DNA of 64,000 nt from FEN-1350 sp964386005 (GCA_964386005.1 CAYLSB010000012.1:15714-79713); one strand, 5' to 3'; shown: positions 17,204-26,614, counted from the first letter of the stretch. Made by a program: numbers and translations. Notes: generated by a model from the letters alone, not told the origin.

Positions 17204-17302
17204 ATCCTCACGGCTGTGATCGATGTGACGGCCTTGTCCGGAAGACAATTGGGAAAATGATCGCGTGAGTCCAACGTATAGGTAAGACTTGAATTCCCGA
17301 TT

Positions 17303-20041
17303 TCAATCCATCCGCCATGTTGCCCGGACTAACCATTCATTCGCCAGTTGGGCAAGATCATCCTCATCGACAAAGGTATCCCGATTCAGATCCGCATGAA
17401 ACGGCGGCGTCCCGTCCAAAATCCATGCTCGCGACATGGTCTCCAGATCCTCCATTCCGACCCGGCCGTCATTATTCATATCCGAGAGCGGTTCCCAACC
17501 GATTGGAGTCCGGCTGGCTTCTGGGGTGCCGCCGTAGGCGCCGAGATTGATCCGCACATTTGCCGCCTGCAACCCATTAGCCGACGTTTCCTGGCCGATG
17601 CCCATTCCTGGGCTTCCCGCATCAATGCATCGGCTTGTCTGAGAATCATTGATCCATGTTTTCGTGTTCGGGTTCCACCGTCCCGCGGCGCTTTGCAGGT
17701 GGAAGTCGTTACCATGAATATCGGCAAACAACGGATCGACGTCAAAGTTTCCGATGCCTCCTTCGGTCGTCGTCCAGCCCGTTACGCACGAATACTCGAC
17801 GACCGGTTGTTTCCAGCCGTCGATCTGTGCGCCATACAGGCAATTGCTCGTGTCCGTATTGTTCCGGAAGATCGAATGGAGAACGTACGTGGAACCTTCG
17901 TCATTGTAGAATCCGCCGTACTGTTTGGCATGATTCATTGTCAGCGTGCCGTGGAGAATTTCGATTGTGCAATCGATGGCATAGATCCCTCCGCCGAACT
18001 TGGCCGCCTCATTGCCGGCGAAGATGCAGTTTCGAAACGTCATATCCGCGATGGCATACAATCCGCCGCCATCCTGCGTTGCGTTATTATTCAGAAATCG
18101 GCAGCGATCGATCGAACCGACGGTTCCCCACAGTCCGCCGCCGATCCGTGACTGGTTTTCGTCGAATGCACAATCGGTCAGAAGGATTGCGCCGTAACTG
18201 GCGATCCCGCCGCCGATGACTCCCGAACGATTTCGGATCAATCGACATTGTTCGATTTTTGGAGAGGAATTCTGAAGAACAAAAAGTCCGCCGCCCCGTT
18301 CCGCGCAGATATTCTCCGAGATCGTGCAATTTCGAATCGTCGGCGAACTGTTCTCGCAATATACCCCTCCGCCATATCGCCGATCATAGGTATCTCCGTC
18401 GGCATTTCCTCCCATAATGGCAAATCCATCGAGAATGCCGTAGGTAACGTTGTTCGCGATAACCACATGGAAGGTATTGTCACTTCGCGTCGCGGGATCG
18501 TCTGTGTCATTGCCGTCGAGATCGCCGCTGAGAAGGGTAACGTATTGGGCCGGATTCTGTTGGGCCAGACTCGTCGCTCCGGAAAACAATCCGCCATACA
18601 TCTTTACGCCCTCTTTCAATCGAAACGCCGTATCCCGTCCCAGACCCCCTTGACGCGGAACATAGAATCCCTCGGCCACCCAGATTTCCGTGCCGTCGCC
18701 CGCGGCGCTGATCGCATCCGACAGATTCACGAAGGCATTCGCCCAGCTGGATCCGTTGTTGGCGCCGATGGCGTCATCATCCACATAAATCCGTTCGAGA
18801 GTTCCGTTGCGCGAAATCACTGGAACAAGTCGTAGATCCGGATCGCCGGCAAACCGCATGCAGGACGAATTGCTGCAGCCGGGAAAGGCCGTGTTGGCTC
18901 CATGAAATGCCTCCTGCATGGTTTGGCCCTGGCCGAGCAGATCGAAGAATTTCGTTTGCCAGGGAATTGTATATCCGCCGTACCAGCAATTGGTGACGCA
19001 GGGTTCGTTGCTCATTCGACAATAGCCGATCGTGGTCGTGTTCTGAAGGAGCCCCTTTCGAAAGGCGGAGGATAATGTTCCCGATCCGGTATTGCACATG
19101 CCGTCGCAACTGCCGATAAAGGCGAAAGGCATCGGCGGAAGATCCCTGAGCCATTCGGTGATTTCCGAGGGATAGGTACTGTCTTTGCACGCATTGGCGA
19201 AGCTGGTGCTTCCGCCGTGAGCAATCTCGTAAAACAGCGAGGTCTTGAGAGACTGGAGTTTTACGATCAACTTTTCCTGTGAAGGGTATTGAACGGCCTC
19301 GGTGGGATACCCCAGCTTCTCGAACGAGGTTTTTGCGCTTGTGTACCAACTGTACCATGTTCCAGTACATTGTCCGGTATCCAACGGTCCGCTTAGGGTA
19401 AAGCCCTCCGCAGGAGGCGGTACGGCCTCGCCCACGACCCTGCCCTCTATGGCATCGACAACCAGTGCCGTAATCGAATCGTTCTGCTCCACGTGGAGAA
19501 TCCAACATGGATTGCGCGGAACGGGTTGCACAAGGACTGTTTCGCTGTCAGGAGACAGATAATACAATCCGGCGAAACCGAATTTCGGATCGGTAGTTGT
19601 CGTCTTTCCCTGCCGCGCTGCCTTGAGGAACAGATGTTCGACGACGACCGCTTCGGCGATCGGGCGGTCGATCACCTCCGGCAGTTCGTCCGGCAGATCG
19701 TCGCGCCATTGGATGCGGAAATCTCTGAGGCGGCCGTTGGCACGGTCGAAGTGATAGGCAACCTGATCTTCCTGGACGATGGCCTCCAGCGATCCCCGAC
19801 GGATTACCCTCTGGTGAAAATAAAGTACACGGTCCGATATTTCCAGCTCGTGAAACTGAGAAACACTGTCTTTGGGCTCAAAACCCGACCGATCAAGGAA
19901 ATCAAATCGATGGCGCGGATTCAGTAAGCGATCCGCGTTCGGTCTCTGGCCGAAGGCCGGATTCAGCGAAAACACCACAACACAGAGAAGGATTAAACGA
20001 TACAATCTTCCCCCGAACAATTTTGGCAAAGAAACAGGCAT
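17303..20041 (-). CDS. Secreted caspase-like (C25-type) peptidase fused to beta-helix and dockerin
   Basis: I place the start at 20041 (912 residues), where AGGGGA stands 5 nt upstream and the protein opens with a signal peptide (LILLCVVVFSLNPAFG); the frame is open to 20164. Residues about 220-400 resemble the C25/gingipain-caspase fold, with the His of FYEIAHGGS (His275) and the Cys of FIGSCDGMC (Cys312) as the probable dyad, then QGQTMQEAFHGAN and FAGDPDLRL. Residues about 420-840 form a beta-helix starting with IYVDDDAIGANNGSSWANAF. The end carries two dockerin-like halves, DMNNDGRVGMEDL and DLNRDTFVDEDDL, with Ca-ligand spacing. It may be an extracellular protease held through its dockerin. 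No cohesin is visible in the window. Confidence 0.8.
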   Translation of the reverse strand: MPVSLPKLFGGRLYRLILLCVVVFSLNPAFGQRPNADRLLNPRHRFDFLDRSGFEPKDSVSQFHELEISDRVLYFHQRVIRRGSLEAIVQEDQVAYHFDRANGRLRDFRIQWRDDLPDELPEVIDRPIAEAVVVEHLFLKAARQGKTTTTDPKFGFAGLYYLSPDSETVLVQPVPRNPCWILHVEQNDSITALVVDAIEGRVVGEAVPPPAEGFTLSGPLDTGQCTGTWYSWYTSAKTSFEKLGYPTEAVQYPSQEKLIVKLQSLKTSLFYEIAHGGSTSFANACKDSTYPSEITEWLRDLPPMPFAFIGSCDGMCNTGSGTLSSAFRKGLLQNTTTIGYCRMSNEPCVTNCWYGGYTIPWQTKFFDLLGQGQTMQEAFHGANTAFPGCSNSSCMRFAGDPDLRLVPVISRNGTLERIYVDDDAIGANNGSSWANAFVNLSDAISAAGDGTEIWVAEGFYVPRQGGLGRDTAFRLKEGVKMYGGLFSGATSLAQQNPAQYVTLLSGDLDGNDTDDPATRSDNTFHVVIANNVTYGILDGFAIMGGNADGDTYDRRYGGGVYCENSSPTIRNCTISENICAERGGGLFVLQNSSPKIEQCRLIRNRSGVIGGGIASYGAILLTDCAFDENQSRIGGGLWGTVGSIDRCRFLNNNATQDGGGLYAIADMTFRNCIFAGNEAAKFGGGIYAIDCTIEILHGTLTMNHAKQYGGFYNDEGSTYVLHSIFRNNTDTSNCLYGAQIDGWKQPVVEYSCVTGWTTTEGGIGNFDVDPLFADIHGNDFHLQSAAGRWNPNTKTWINDSQTSRCIDAGSPGMGIGQETSANGLQAANVRINLGAYGGTPEASRTPIGWEPLSDMNNDGRVGMEDLETMSRAWILDGTPPFHADLNRDTFVDEDDLAQLANEWLVRATWRMD

Positions 20042-20322
20042 CGGTCCCCTGCTACAAACCAACCCATTTACATGAAGCACCCTCATTTCCATACACGAAT
20101 AGATTATACCATTTTGGGGCAGGGGGATCAAGCTTCTGATCCCTCCAACCCGGATATTTCCCAACTGCTGGATTTAGGGCGGTCCTTATGAACTGTTGAG
20201 TCTTGTTGGTCGATGCATTGAGTCCGATAATGGATAGCGTCAAAGGATTGTTTTATACATTATTTTCAGTTTTTGATATAACAAGTCATGTTTCCCGATG
20301 ATATGGAAATCAATTCGATTGG

Positions 20323-21261
20323 ATGGCAATGCCTGAGATAACGATAGTAACTGTCAATTGGTACAGGGCGGGCTGGATTCGGCGACTGATAGACAACCTG
20401 CGGGGGAAATGCTCCGGCCGTAATTTGCTGCAAGCGTTAATCCTCGATAATACCAACGGGACCGACCCTGATCTGGCGAGTATTGAGACCGCAGGCGTTC
20501 CATGCATGATACGGCCGGTAGATTGCCTGGGCTTGAAAGGTTCTCGGGCGCATGCCTGTGCTCTCAATGAGTCGATGGAATCGCTTTCGACGGATTATGT
20601 TCTGATTGTCGATCCGGATGTGCATGTCTTTGCACACGGGTGGGATGCATCGTGTATTGAAGCCCTTTCGATGAAAAATGCCTGGGCGATCGGGGCGCCC
20701 TATCCCCGTTGGAAGATCGGCAAGTATCATGACTTTCCCAGTCCGGTATTCTGTTTTTTCCGGCGGGAGATGACGAAGCAAGTACGGATGGACTGGCGGC
20801 CGTACTTCGATTGTCCGTGGTGCAATGCGGGCGTGTTTCTGATTCGTCAGATTGGACGGATGGGGGGGCTTCTTACGCGGCGGATGTATGAAAACTCGGC
20901 GGCGGTACGCGAGTATGCGAAAGCCAACGAACGGTTGTTCGGCACGTTCAGCCGGGACACCGGCTGGCGGATCGCGCGGGAGATGCGCCGGAAGAAGATG
21001 ATATCAATGGGATTCGATGATGTCATGCCGAGCGAGGTTTGTCGATTGAATATTGCGGCCGACCCTGTATGGACGGATTTGGCACGGGAGTTCGAGCTGT
21101 TCGCCTTCGAGAATCGGCCGATGCTGGTGCATCGATACGGCAGCGGCGCCCGGCCGTGGAAAACGGAAAAAGGCGGCGAGGAATCCTTCTGGCTGCAATG
21201 CATCGACAGGGCGGAATCGTTTCTCTCGATGGGCAGTCGTGAACCGGAGCAGGGCCCATGA
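20323..21261 (+). CDS. Family 2-type glycosyltransferase
   Basis: A 312-residue GT-A-fold enzyme. It opens with ITIVTVNWYRAGWI, has LILDNTNG at the second strand and a VDPDVHVF motif corresponding to the metal- and nucleotide-sugar-binding DXD region. The CNAGVFLI segment also fits GT2. It should transfer a sugar from a nucleotide donor to a surface glycan; donor and acceptor are unknown. The stop overlaps the start of the flippase-like gene by 4 bp (ATGA), indicating coupling. The 281 bp upstream are AT-rich, and I see no confident promoter there. Confidence 0.85.
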   Translation: MAMPEITIVTVNWYRAGWIRRLIDNLRGKCSGRNLLQALILDNTNGTDPDLASIETAGVPCMIRPVDCLGLKGSRAHACALNESMESLSTDYVLIVDPDVHVFAHGWDASCIEALSMKNAWAIGAPYPRWKIGKYHDFPSPVFCFFRREMTKQVRMDWRPYFDCPWCNAGVFLIRQIGRMGGLLTRRMYENSAAVREYAKANERLFGTFSRDTGWRIAREMRRKKMISMGFDDVMPSEVCRLNIAADPVWTDLAREFELFAFENRPMLVHRYGSGARPWKTEKGGEESFWLQCIDRAESFLSMGSREPEQGP

Positions 21262-22247
21262 AGAAATGGAAAACCCTTCTCCGCTGGCTTGTGGCGATCG
21301 GTTGTCTGGCGTATGCCGCGACCTTTTTCGTCCGCGACCGGGATGCGCTGCAACGATCCCTGAATCTCAACGGATGGATCCTGGGGGGAATCCTGGCGCT
21401 GCAACTGGTTTATTATTATATCCAGGGTCTTCGATTCCAGATTGTGATGGAAAAGTGTAGCGGCCGAAAGCTGCCTTCATGGCCTTGGATGAAGCTGTTC
21501 ATCGTCGGGCGATTTCTCAACACGGTCTTCGCGCAGGCGGGCAATGTCTCGCGCGGCGTCATCCTGAAGCGCGACTACGGCGTCTCGTACACGCGGTATA
21601 TCGCCGCCAACGCGTCGATGGCGTGGATGGATACCGGCATGAATCTTCTATTGGCAACCTATATTGTCCTGATATCCAACCGGGGTTTTCGTATCGGTTC
21701 GGTTGCCGCATGGAAGGTTCTGGGTATCGCGACCTTCGTGACGATCGCCGGGCCGATCCTTTTCGAAGCGGCGTTTCGACGTTTGCGATTCCGCCGGCGA
21801 CCGACCGTATGGCTGCACGAAAAGACCGCCGAGGTCCTCCGGGTGAGCGTGGACAATCTTGCCGACAGCGCCTACCTGCTGAAGCTGTTTTCGCTGGGGC
21901 TTGCGATCTTTGCGCGGACGGTTCTGATGTTTCATTTGTATTTCCTGACAATCGGTCTGCGTGTGGATCCGGCGGCGCTGGCGGTATTCTATGCGCTCTT
22001 CAAACTCAGCTTTTATGTCAATCTCACACCGGGAAATCTGGGTGTTCAGGAACTGGCGTGGGGATTTCTCAGCGAACAGATGGGCATCGGCATGGCCCAG
22101 GGCGTGGCCGTGTCGGCGTTTGTCCGCGTGATCTCGACGGGCGTAATCCTCGTACTGGGCATCGTGCTGGGCGGCTGGGATATGGCGCGAAAACGCGGAG
22201 ATGGGGCCGCACTGAAAGAAGACGTTCCTGATGTGAAAGAAGAATAG
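21258..22247 (+). CDS. Flippase-like membrane protein (LPG synthase TM region / UPF0104 family)
   Basis: A 329-residue polytopic protein with about seven or eight hydrophobic helices. The signatures GRFLNTVFAQAGNVSRGVILKR and LTPGNLGVQELAWGF are typical of the lysylphosphatidylglycerol synthase transmembrane / AglD-like family. Members without the C-terminal synthase domain are usually found next to glycosyltransferases. Here the gene is translationally coupled to a GT2 gene, so a role in lipid-linked glycan transfer or transport is likely but inferred. Confidence 0.85.
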   Translation: MKKWKTLLRWLVAIGCLAYAATFFVRDRDALQRSLNLNGWILGGILALQLVYYYIQGLRFQIVMEKCSGRKLPSWPWMKLFIVGRFLNTVFAQAGNVSRGVILKRDYGVSYTRYIAANASMAWMDTGMNLLLATYIVLISNRGFRIGSVAAWKVLGIATFVTIAGPILFEAAFRRLRFRRRPTVWLHEKTAEVLRVSVDNLADSAYLLKLFSLGLAIFARTVLMFHLYFLTIGLRVDPAALAVFYALFKLSFYVNLTPGNLGVQELAWGFLSEQMGIGMAQGVAVSAFVRVISTGVILVLGIVLGGWDMARKRGDGAALKEDVPDVKEE

Positions 22248-22296
22248 ACAGGCCGCCCGATGGTTTAGATCGAACGACCTGCCATGCCCGCGAAAT

Positions 22297-23064
22297 TTAT
22301 CTCTTTCGAAACAGGGCCATTCCACCCAAGCCGGACATCGCAAGAATCAATGCCCCCGGAGCGGGCACAACGGCCAAATCTCGAATTTCATCGGCGCTCA
22401 GCGCGATGTCATAGATTCGAACTTCATCGATCAGCCCGTTGAAGAAGCGGCGATCTGTTCCGCTATAATATGCTTTTCCAATAAAAGTTTGTTGGGCCAA
22501 CAAATCGTAATTGCCATTTTGATTATTAATGGTTCGGTCCGCTTCCACTCCATCGATATAGAATATGAAGTACTCAGCGGAAACGGTCATGGCATAATGA
22601 TGCCATTCATTGTAGGGTTGCCAATCAGCAATCAAGGTTTGAGCGGATCCGAGAGTACTCCGGATCGCCGCTCCGGAATACTTTGTTGTTTGTTCAACTG
22701 TTGCTTCCGTGTGTAGTGAAATTGCAGGGTAGTTATCACCGGTTGAGTTGTGTCTTTGAGAAAAAATCTGATTGACATGATCTTGCCCCCCACCCATTCC
22801 AAGATGGTTGGCCCATACGGAGATGGTGAATTCTGTCGTTGTAACGGCCAGATTTGGAAGGGCCACATAATCGTTGATTCCATCGAATTTCATAGCCCCG
22901 CCAAACATCCCGGCGGCATTCGTCGCGCCATAAATGGTTCCGTTGTTGGAGCCGACGGAGTCGAGGGCATTGCCGTCGAATTTCCAGTAATGGGTTAATC
23001 CCGCCGAAGATATGCCGACGATGGACAGGAACGCCATTGCGATAAAATGCCATTTCGTTTTCAT
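22297..23064 (-). CDS. LamG-domain protein with PEP-CTERM-type sorting signal
   Basis: The ATG at 23064 (255 residues) has GGAGG 5 nt upstream; an in-frame TTG at 23076 would destroy that site. A signal peptide (AMAFLSIVGISSA) precedes a concanavalin/LamG fold (LTHYWKFDGNALDSVGSN, FTISVWANHLG, EWHHYAMTVSAEYFIFYIDG, FNGLIDEVRIYDIALSADEI). The end, VPAPGALILAMSGLGG then LFRKR, is a variant PEP-CTERM tripartite signal for exosortase-type processing. It should be a surface-exposed carbohydrate- or protein-binding protein. A perfect consensus promoter lies upstream. Confidence 0.9.
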   Translation of the reverse strand: MKTKWHFIAMAFLSIVGISSAGLTHYWKFDGNALDSVGSNNGTIYGATNAAGMFGGAMKFDGINDYVALPNLAVTTTEFTISVWANHLGMGGGQDHVNQIFSQRHNSTGDNYPAISLHTEATVEQTTKYSGAAIRSTLGSAQTLIADWQPYNEWHHYAMTVSAEYFIFYIDGVEADRTINNQNGNYDLLAQQTFIGKAYYSGTDRRFFNGLIDEVRIYDIALSADEIRDLAVVPAPGALILAMSGLGGMALFRKR

Positions 23065-23110
23065 CGTTTCCTCCAATTCATAAAAGAATGATATTCATCC
23101 AATCGTTGCA

Positions 23111-23139
23111 ATTATATCTGATTTGGTCTGATTTGTCAA
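23111..23139 (-). promoter_or_regulatory. Perfect consensus sigma-70 promoter of the LamG/PEP-CTERM gene
   Basis: On the minus strand TTGACA (23134-23139) and TATAAT (23111-23116) are exactly 17 bp apart, with both boxes matching consensus at all positions. The leader is about 40 nt. The spacer contains a short direct repeat of AATCAGA. This should be a strong promoter. Confidence 0.88.
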
Positions 23140-23158
23140 GAAAATTGAGAATGCAGGA

Positions 23159-24508
23159 TTACTTTTTCATAAAATAGCGGGATTGTGACAATTTTTCGAG
23201 TTCATCGGCGATATGATCGCGATCTGGGCCTCCCGAACGTGCGCAATTGTACAGGGCCAGTACTGAAATCGAGTTCATGCGTGCGGATTTCTGAAGGGAA
23301 GGGAGCGCGGCGTTCAACTTTTCTCGGATGGTCCGGCGGTTGTCCCACGCGAGGGCCACCCTGTCCGTCAGGGATTCGAATGAAAGCTTGTCGATATCGA
23401 TGAGGTATTCCTCGACGCCGGCCTGACGCATGACGCCGCGGGCCTTGTGCTCGTAGGCGATACAGACGAGGGGCACGGCCTGTTTGATCGCGAAGATCGC
23501 CGAGTGATAGCGGTTGGCGAGCATCAAATCCATTCGCGAGATCACGGCCTGCTGGATATCGCTGTCGTGTTGGTTCGAGAGAATGCGAATCGAATCCGTA
23601 CAGCGTGTCTTATCGACAATCGAACGGAGGAGCGGCAGATCGCTGGAACGGCCGTAGAGCTGGGGGAAGAACACCACGCGGCAGCGATAGGTCTCGACCA
23701 GATGATCGATCGCCATCGCCATAAGTTTTTCATACTCGGTCTGACGGGCCCGCGGATCGGCGGCACCGCGAAAATTCCAGCGAGCCCCCGCCGGGGTGAT
23801 GCCGATCAAGGGTTTATCGGGTTCGTCAGGATCGACGATTCCTTCCGACAACAGGATTTCTTCCAGCCGCCTCGGATCGGCTGCAACCGAATCCTGAAAG
23901 GCCGAATCCGCCGTAACATAAATCAGCGGACGGATTATGTTGAGATCTTCGAGATACTGTTTGCTGATTGGATCGCGCAATGTAATGACGGATGCCCGAT
24001 CGAGAATTCTGCGGCGAAGGTTGTTTCGACGAGTCGGGCGAAAGGGTCCCATGGACGGGCCGTAAATCATCGGTATCTTGCCGAGTTTCTCGGCAATCCA
24101 CAACCCGAATAAGTGCTCGGAAACTTCGTGCGATTTGTACAGGTCGCCGATATACGGCCCACCGGGCGCCGAGATGACGAGATCGGCGTTGGCGATCCGA
24201 TCCAGCGATCCAAACAAATGAAAGCCATTCAGCCATGATAATTTCATCCCCAGCTTTCGCAGGCCAAGCCACACAAGGATCAGGGGAAGATGGAAGAAGG
24301 GAAACCGACGATCCCACGCGGCAAAGGTCCTGCGGACCTCGATGCCATCCGGCATGGATAATCCCTTCGGTGAATGGGTCAGGATCGTGAATCGCGCCTG
24401 CGGGATCAACTCAGTGAGCGTTCGGACCATACTTCGCTGGGCCGCCTCGTCGCCGCGGTTATCCCCGTGAGAATTGAGAATAACCAAATGAACCGTGCCG
24501 CTACTCAT
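23159..24508 (-). CDS. Polysaccharide pyruvyl transferase family protein
   Basis: Start at 24508 (449 residues): this ATG overlaps the upstream stop as ATGA and has GGGAGAGG just before it. The family (CsaB/WcaK-like, GT-B-like fold) is recognised by LVILNSHGDNRGDEA at the start, ADLVISAPGGPYIGD, PMIYGPSMGPF, ITLRDPISKQYLEDL and a C-terminal LMLANRYHSAIFAIKQAVPLV. It transfers pyruvate from phosphoenolpyruvate to a sugar of a surface polymer, forming an acidic ketal. The tight coupling with the FrhB-like gene points to a joint role in surface glycan modification. Confidence 0.9.
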   Translation of the reverse strand: MSSGTVHLVILNSHGDNRGDEAAQRSMVRTLTELIPQARFTILTHSPKGLSMPDGIEVRRTFAAWDRRFPFFHLPLILVWLGLRKLGMKLSWLNGFHLFGSLDRIANADLVISAPGGPYIGDLYKSHEVSEHLFGLWIAEKLGKIPMIYGPSMGPFRPTRRNNLRRRILDRASVITLRDPISKQYLEDLNIIRPLIYVTADSAFQDSVAADPRRLEEILLSEGIVDPDEPDKPLIGITPAGARWNFRGAADPRARQTEYEKLMAMAIDHLVETYRCRVVFFPQLYGRSSDLPLLRSIVDKTRCTDSIRILSNQHDSDIQQAVISRMDLMLANRYHSAIFAIKQAVPLVCIAYEHKARGVMRQAGVEEYLIDIDKLSFESLTDRVALAWDNRRTIREKLNAALPSLQKSARMNSISVLALYNCARSGGPDRDHIADELEKLSQSRYFMKK

Positions 24509-25845
24509 GGCCTCTCCCGTAAATAGGATTTCGATTGCCGCATCAGCATCCATTTATAGGATTTTCGCAAGAAACTCAACAGTTTGAGCGGTGTACTCCG
24601 AGGGAGCCCCCGCGTGAGTCGATTGGCAGATATTCGGATATTCAAATAGGGAATCATGACGACCAGATAATCCCATATGGTCGGATGTATAAAACCATCC
24701 CTTCGGCCTTCAAGATGAATGGGGATTGGTCGGCCCAGACAGTTCAGGACTCGCATCCGCGCGAGAAGATTTCGTTTCTTGTAGAGTGTTACAAACCATT
24801 GAGAGGCCAGGGCCTTGTTTGGGGTCAGGTCGGTTGTCTGTAAATGTTGAGACAAACAGGTTTTGTTTATCAGTGTTTGACCCGATTGTGTTCGACTGAT
24901 CAGGATTGAAGTACCTGTTTTTTCGTTCTTGAGAATCTCAGGCAAATACGCGTCAGCGAATGAGATATCGGCAAAATCTGCCAGGACATCATCACAAAAA
25001 GTACAATACGACTGGCTAAAATAAAATCCTCCGAAGATTTCACTGAACCAGGAGTTAAGCATGGGCATGGTTTTTCGTGATCCGTCGCGAAGACTCACGA
25101 TCAATCCACCCGGCCAGCCCTCACCACGGAATTTCAGTTCCTGAATATCGTCGGCTCGAATACCCATTTTATCGAGTACCAGCCGCCAACCGTGATGACT
25201 CATTGTTCGTGAGCAGACCAGACCGAGGACGAAGGGGATTTTTTCGCGCAGCGCGGGGATCGTCATTTGCGCCCGTCGCAGGCCGTGGATGTGGCAGGGC
25301 AGGCCGACGACGGCGAAACGGCCGGGTGAGTCGAGAATCGTTCGCAGCATCACGTTAACCGGTACGGGCAGATACTTTGATCCGATCGCCGAGAGGATTT
25401 CGTTTTCGGTTCGAGCGATGAAGGGTTCGGCCCGCAGGGGATCATCGTTACTGAGGCGCGTAACGACGGCGCCGTCGATTTGTTTGCTTTTCAAGAGGTA
25501 CAACAGCAGCGTTGTCACACATCCGCCGGAGGTCGCCCGAAAACGGATATCGGCATCGGAACTATGCGCCAGATGGCATTGCTGAAAATTGCCGAGCAGA
25601 ATATTGTTCGGCGGCTTGCCGAAGACGAATTCGTTGAGGGCTTTGAAATTTTCGTTGGCCGGCGGGCAAACCTTTCGGCACAGACCGCAGGAGGTGCAGC
25701 GTTGCTCGTCGAGCCGCGGAATGTAACGGCCGTCCGCGGTCGGCTCCATCGACAGCGCCGTTGTCGGACAGCAGCCGGCGCAGGTGCCGCAGCCCGTGCA
25801 CCACTGGTTGGCGACGATATCACGAATGTCGATTGATTCCTTCAT
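24505..25845 (-). CDS. FrhB-like coenzyme F420 hydrogenase/dehydrogenase beta-subunit family iron-sulfur protein
   Basis: A 446-residue protein. Two 4Fe-4S ferredoxin motifs open it: Cys16, 19, 22, 26 (CTGCGTCAGCCP) and Cys50, 53, 56, 60 (CTSCGLCRKVCP). The FrhB N- and C-terminal domains follow (FRATSGGCVTTLLLYLL, GLPCHIHGLRRAQ, ELKFRGEGWPGG, CTFCDDVLADFADISFADA). The family transfers electrons between F420 or flavin and iron-sulfur clusters, but bacterial members beside pyruvyl transferases sit in exopolysaccharide clusters where the reaction is unsettled. Downstream coupling by ATGA with the pyruvyl transferase is exact. Confidence 0.88.
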   Translation of the reverse strand: MKESIDIRDIVANQWCTGCGTCAGCCPTTALSMEPTADGRYIPRLDEQRCTSCGLCRKVCPPANENFKALNEFVFGKPPNNILLGNFQQCHLAHSSDADIRFRATSGGCVTTLLLYLLKSKQIDGAVVTRLSNDDPLRAEPFIARTENEILSAIGSKYLPVPVNVMLRTILDSPGRFAVVGLPCHIHGLRRAQMTIPALREKIPFVLGLVCSRTMSHHGWRLVLDKMGIRADDIQELKFRGEGWPGGLIVSLRDGSRKTMPMLNSWFSEIFGGFYFSQSYCTFCDDVLADFADISFADAYLPEILKNEKTGTSILISRTQSGQTLINKTCLSQHLQTTDLTPNKALASQWFVTLYKKRNLLARMRVLNCLGRPIPIHLEGRRDGFIHPTIWDYLVVMIPYLNIRISANRLTRGLPRSTPLKLLSFLRKSYKWMLMRQSKSYLRERP

Positions 25846-25878
25846 ACCCTATTGTATCGGTACTATGCCAGCATGAGA

Positions 25879-25941
25879 TTGACTATTGATTGTTGACAAT
25901 TGTCCATTGGCCTCCAAGCTACCTCGCGAATGAATAGTCAA
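25879..25941. repeat. AT-rich inverted repeat between two glycan genes
   Basis: TTGACTATT (25879-25887) is repeated inverted as AATAGTCAA (25933-25941); the arms are flanked by further short AT-rich near-palindromes. It fills most of the 121-bp gap between the FrhB-like gene and the methyltransferase. No T-run follows on either strand, so it is not an obvious terminator. Confidence 0.5.
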
Positions 25942-25966
25942 TATTCATTATTCAATTTCCACGCTT

Positions 25967-26596
25967 TTATTTGACGCCTTCAATGCGTAGGCACGGTTCC
26001 TGATCCTTATGGTAATCGGTCGGCGGCTTTTGGACGATCGATACAAAACCGCATTCGATCAATAGACGATAAAGGCGATTGAAATTATATCCGAACTTGT
26101 GAATGTCGCCTTCGAACCGCTGCAGGCCGAAGATATTGTCGATGCGTTCCTGGCGGCCTTGAAGATATTCGCGGCAGGCGGCATCAAAATCGGGACATTC
26201 GATCACCAAAACTCCGCCGGGTTTGAGGATGCGATACCACTTCCTCAATGCGGCGACGACTTCGTGACGTCCGAGGTGCTCGATGACGTGGTAAGTCTCG
26301 ATGCGATCGGCGGTGTTGTCGTCGAAAGGAAGTTGCACGATATCGCATTCAAGGTCGGTGGCGCTGGTCGCACGGTGGTCGATGTTGACAAAACCATCCA
26401 GGCGGACTTTTCCGCAGCCAAGATGCAGCCGGAGATTTCCGTCCGGCGGAATCAGCGATCGTGCCCTTTGGCGGAGCTTTCGGAAATCCGGCGAACGGTT
26501 CGTACGCACAAGGCCCAGCCGTGAAAGCCAGCGGTACGAATCAACGTTCATCGAACGGTCGATGCGGTTGAAGATTGGTTTGAGCCATCCTGCCAT
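25967..26596 (-). CDS. Class I SAM-dependent methyltransferase
   Basis: A 209-residue methyltransferase. Motif I is LHLGCGKVRLDGF with the acidic residue of VNIDHR in the next strand; DLECDIVQLPFDDNTAD and ETYHVIEHLGRHEV are motifs II-III, and LKPGGVLVIECPDF is the usual post-motif. It probably methylates a sugar or glycan terminus, judged from the surrounding glycan genes; the acceptor is not visible. The downstream gene on the other side of a 18-bp gap is the DUF354 protein, so these two are co-transcribed. Confidence 0.88.
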   Translation of the reverse strand: MAGWLKPIFNRIDRSMNVDSYRWLSRLGLVRTNRSPDFRKLRQRARSLIPPDGNLRLHLGCGKVRLDGFVNIDHRATSATDLECDIVQLPFDDNTADRIETYHVIEHLGRHEVVAALRKWYRILKPGGVLVIECPDFDAACREYLQGRQERIDNIFGLQRFEGDIHKFGYNFNRLYRLLIECGFVSIVQKPPTDYHKDQEPCLRIEGVK

Positions 26597-26614
26597 GCCG
26601 TTCTCCGTCGCAAA

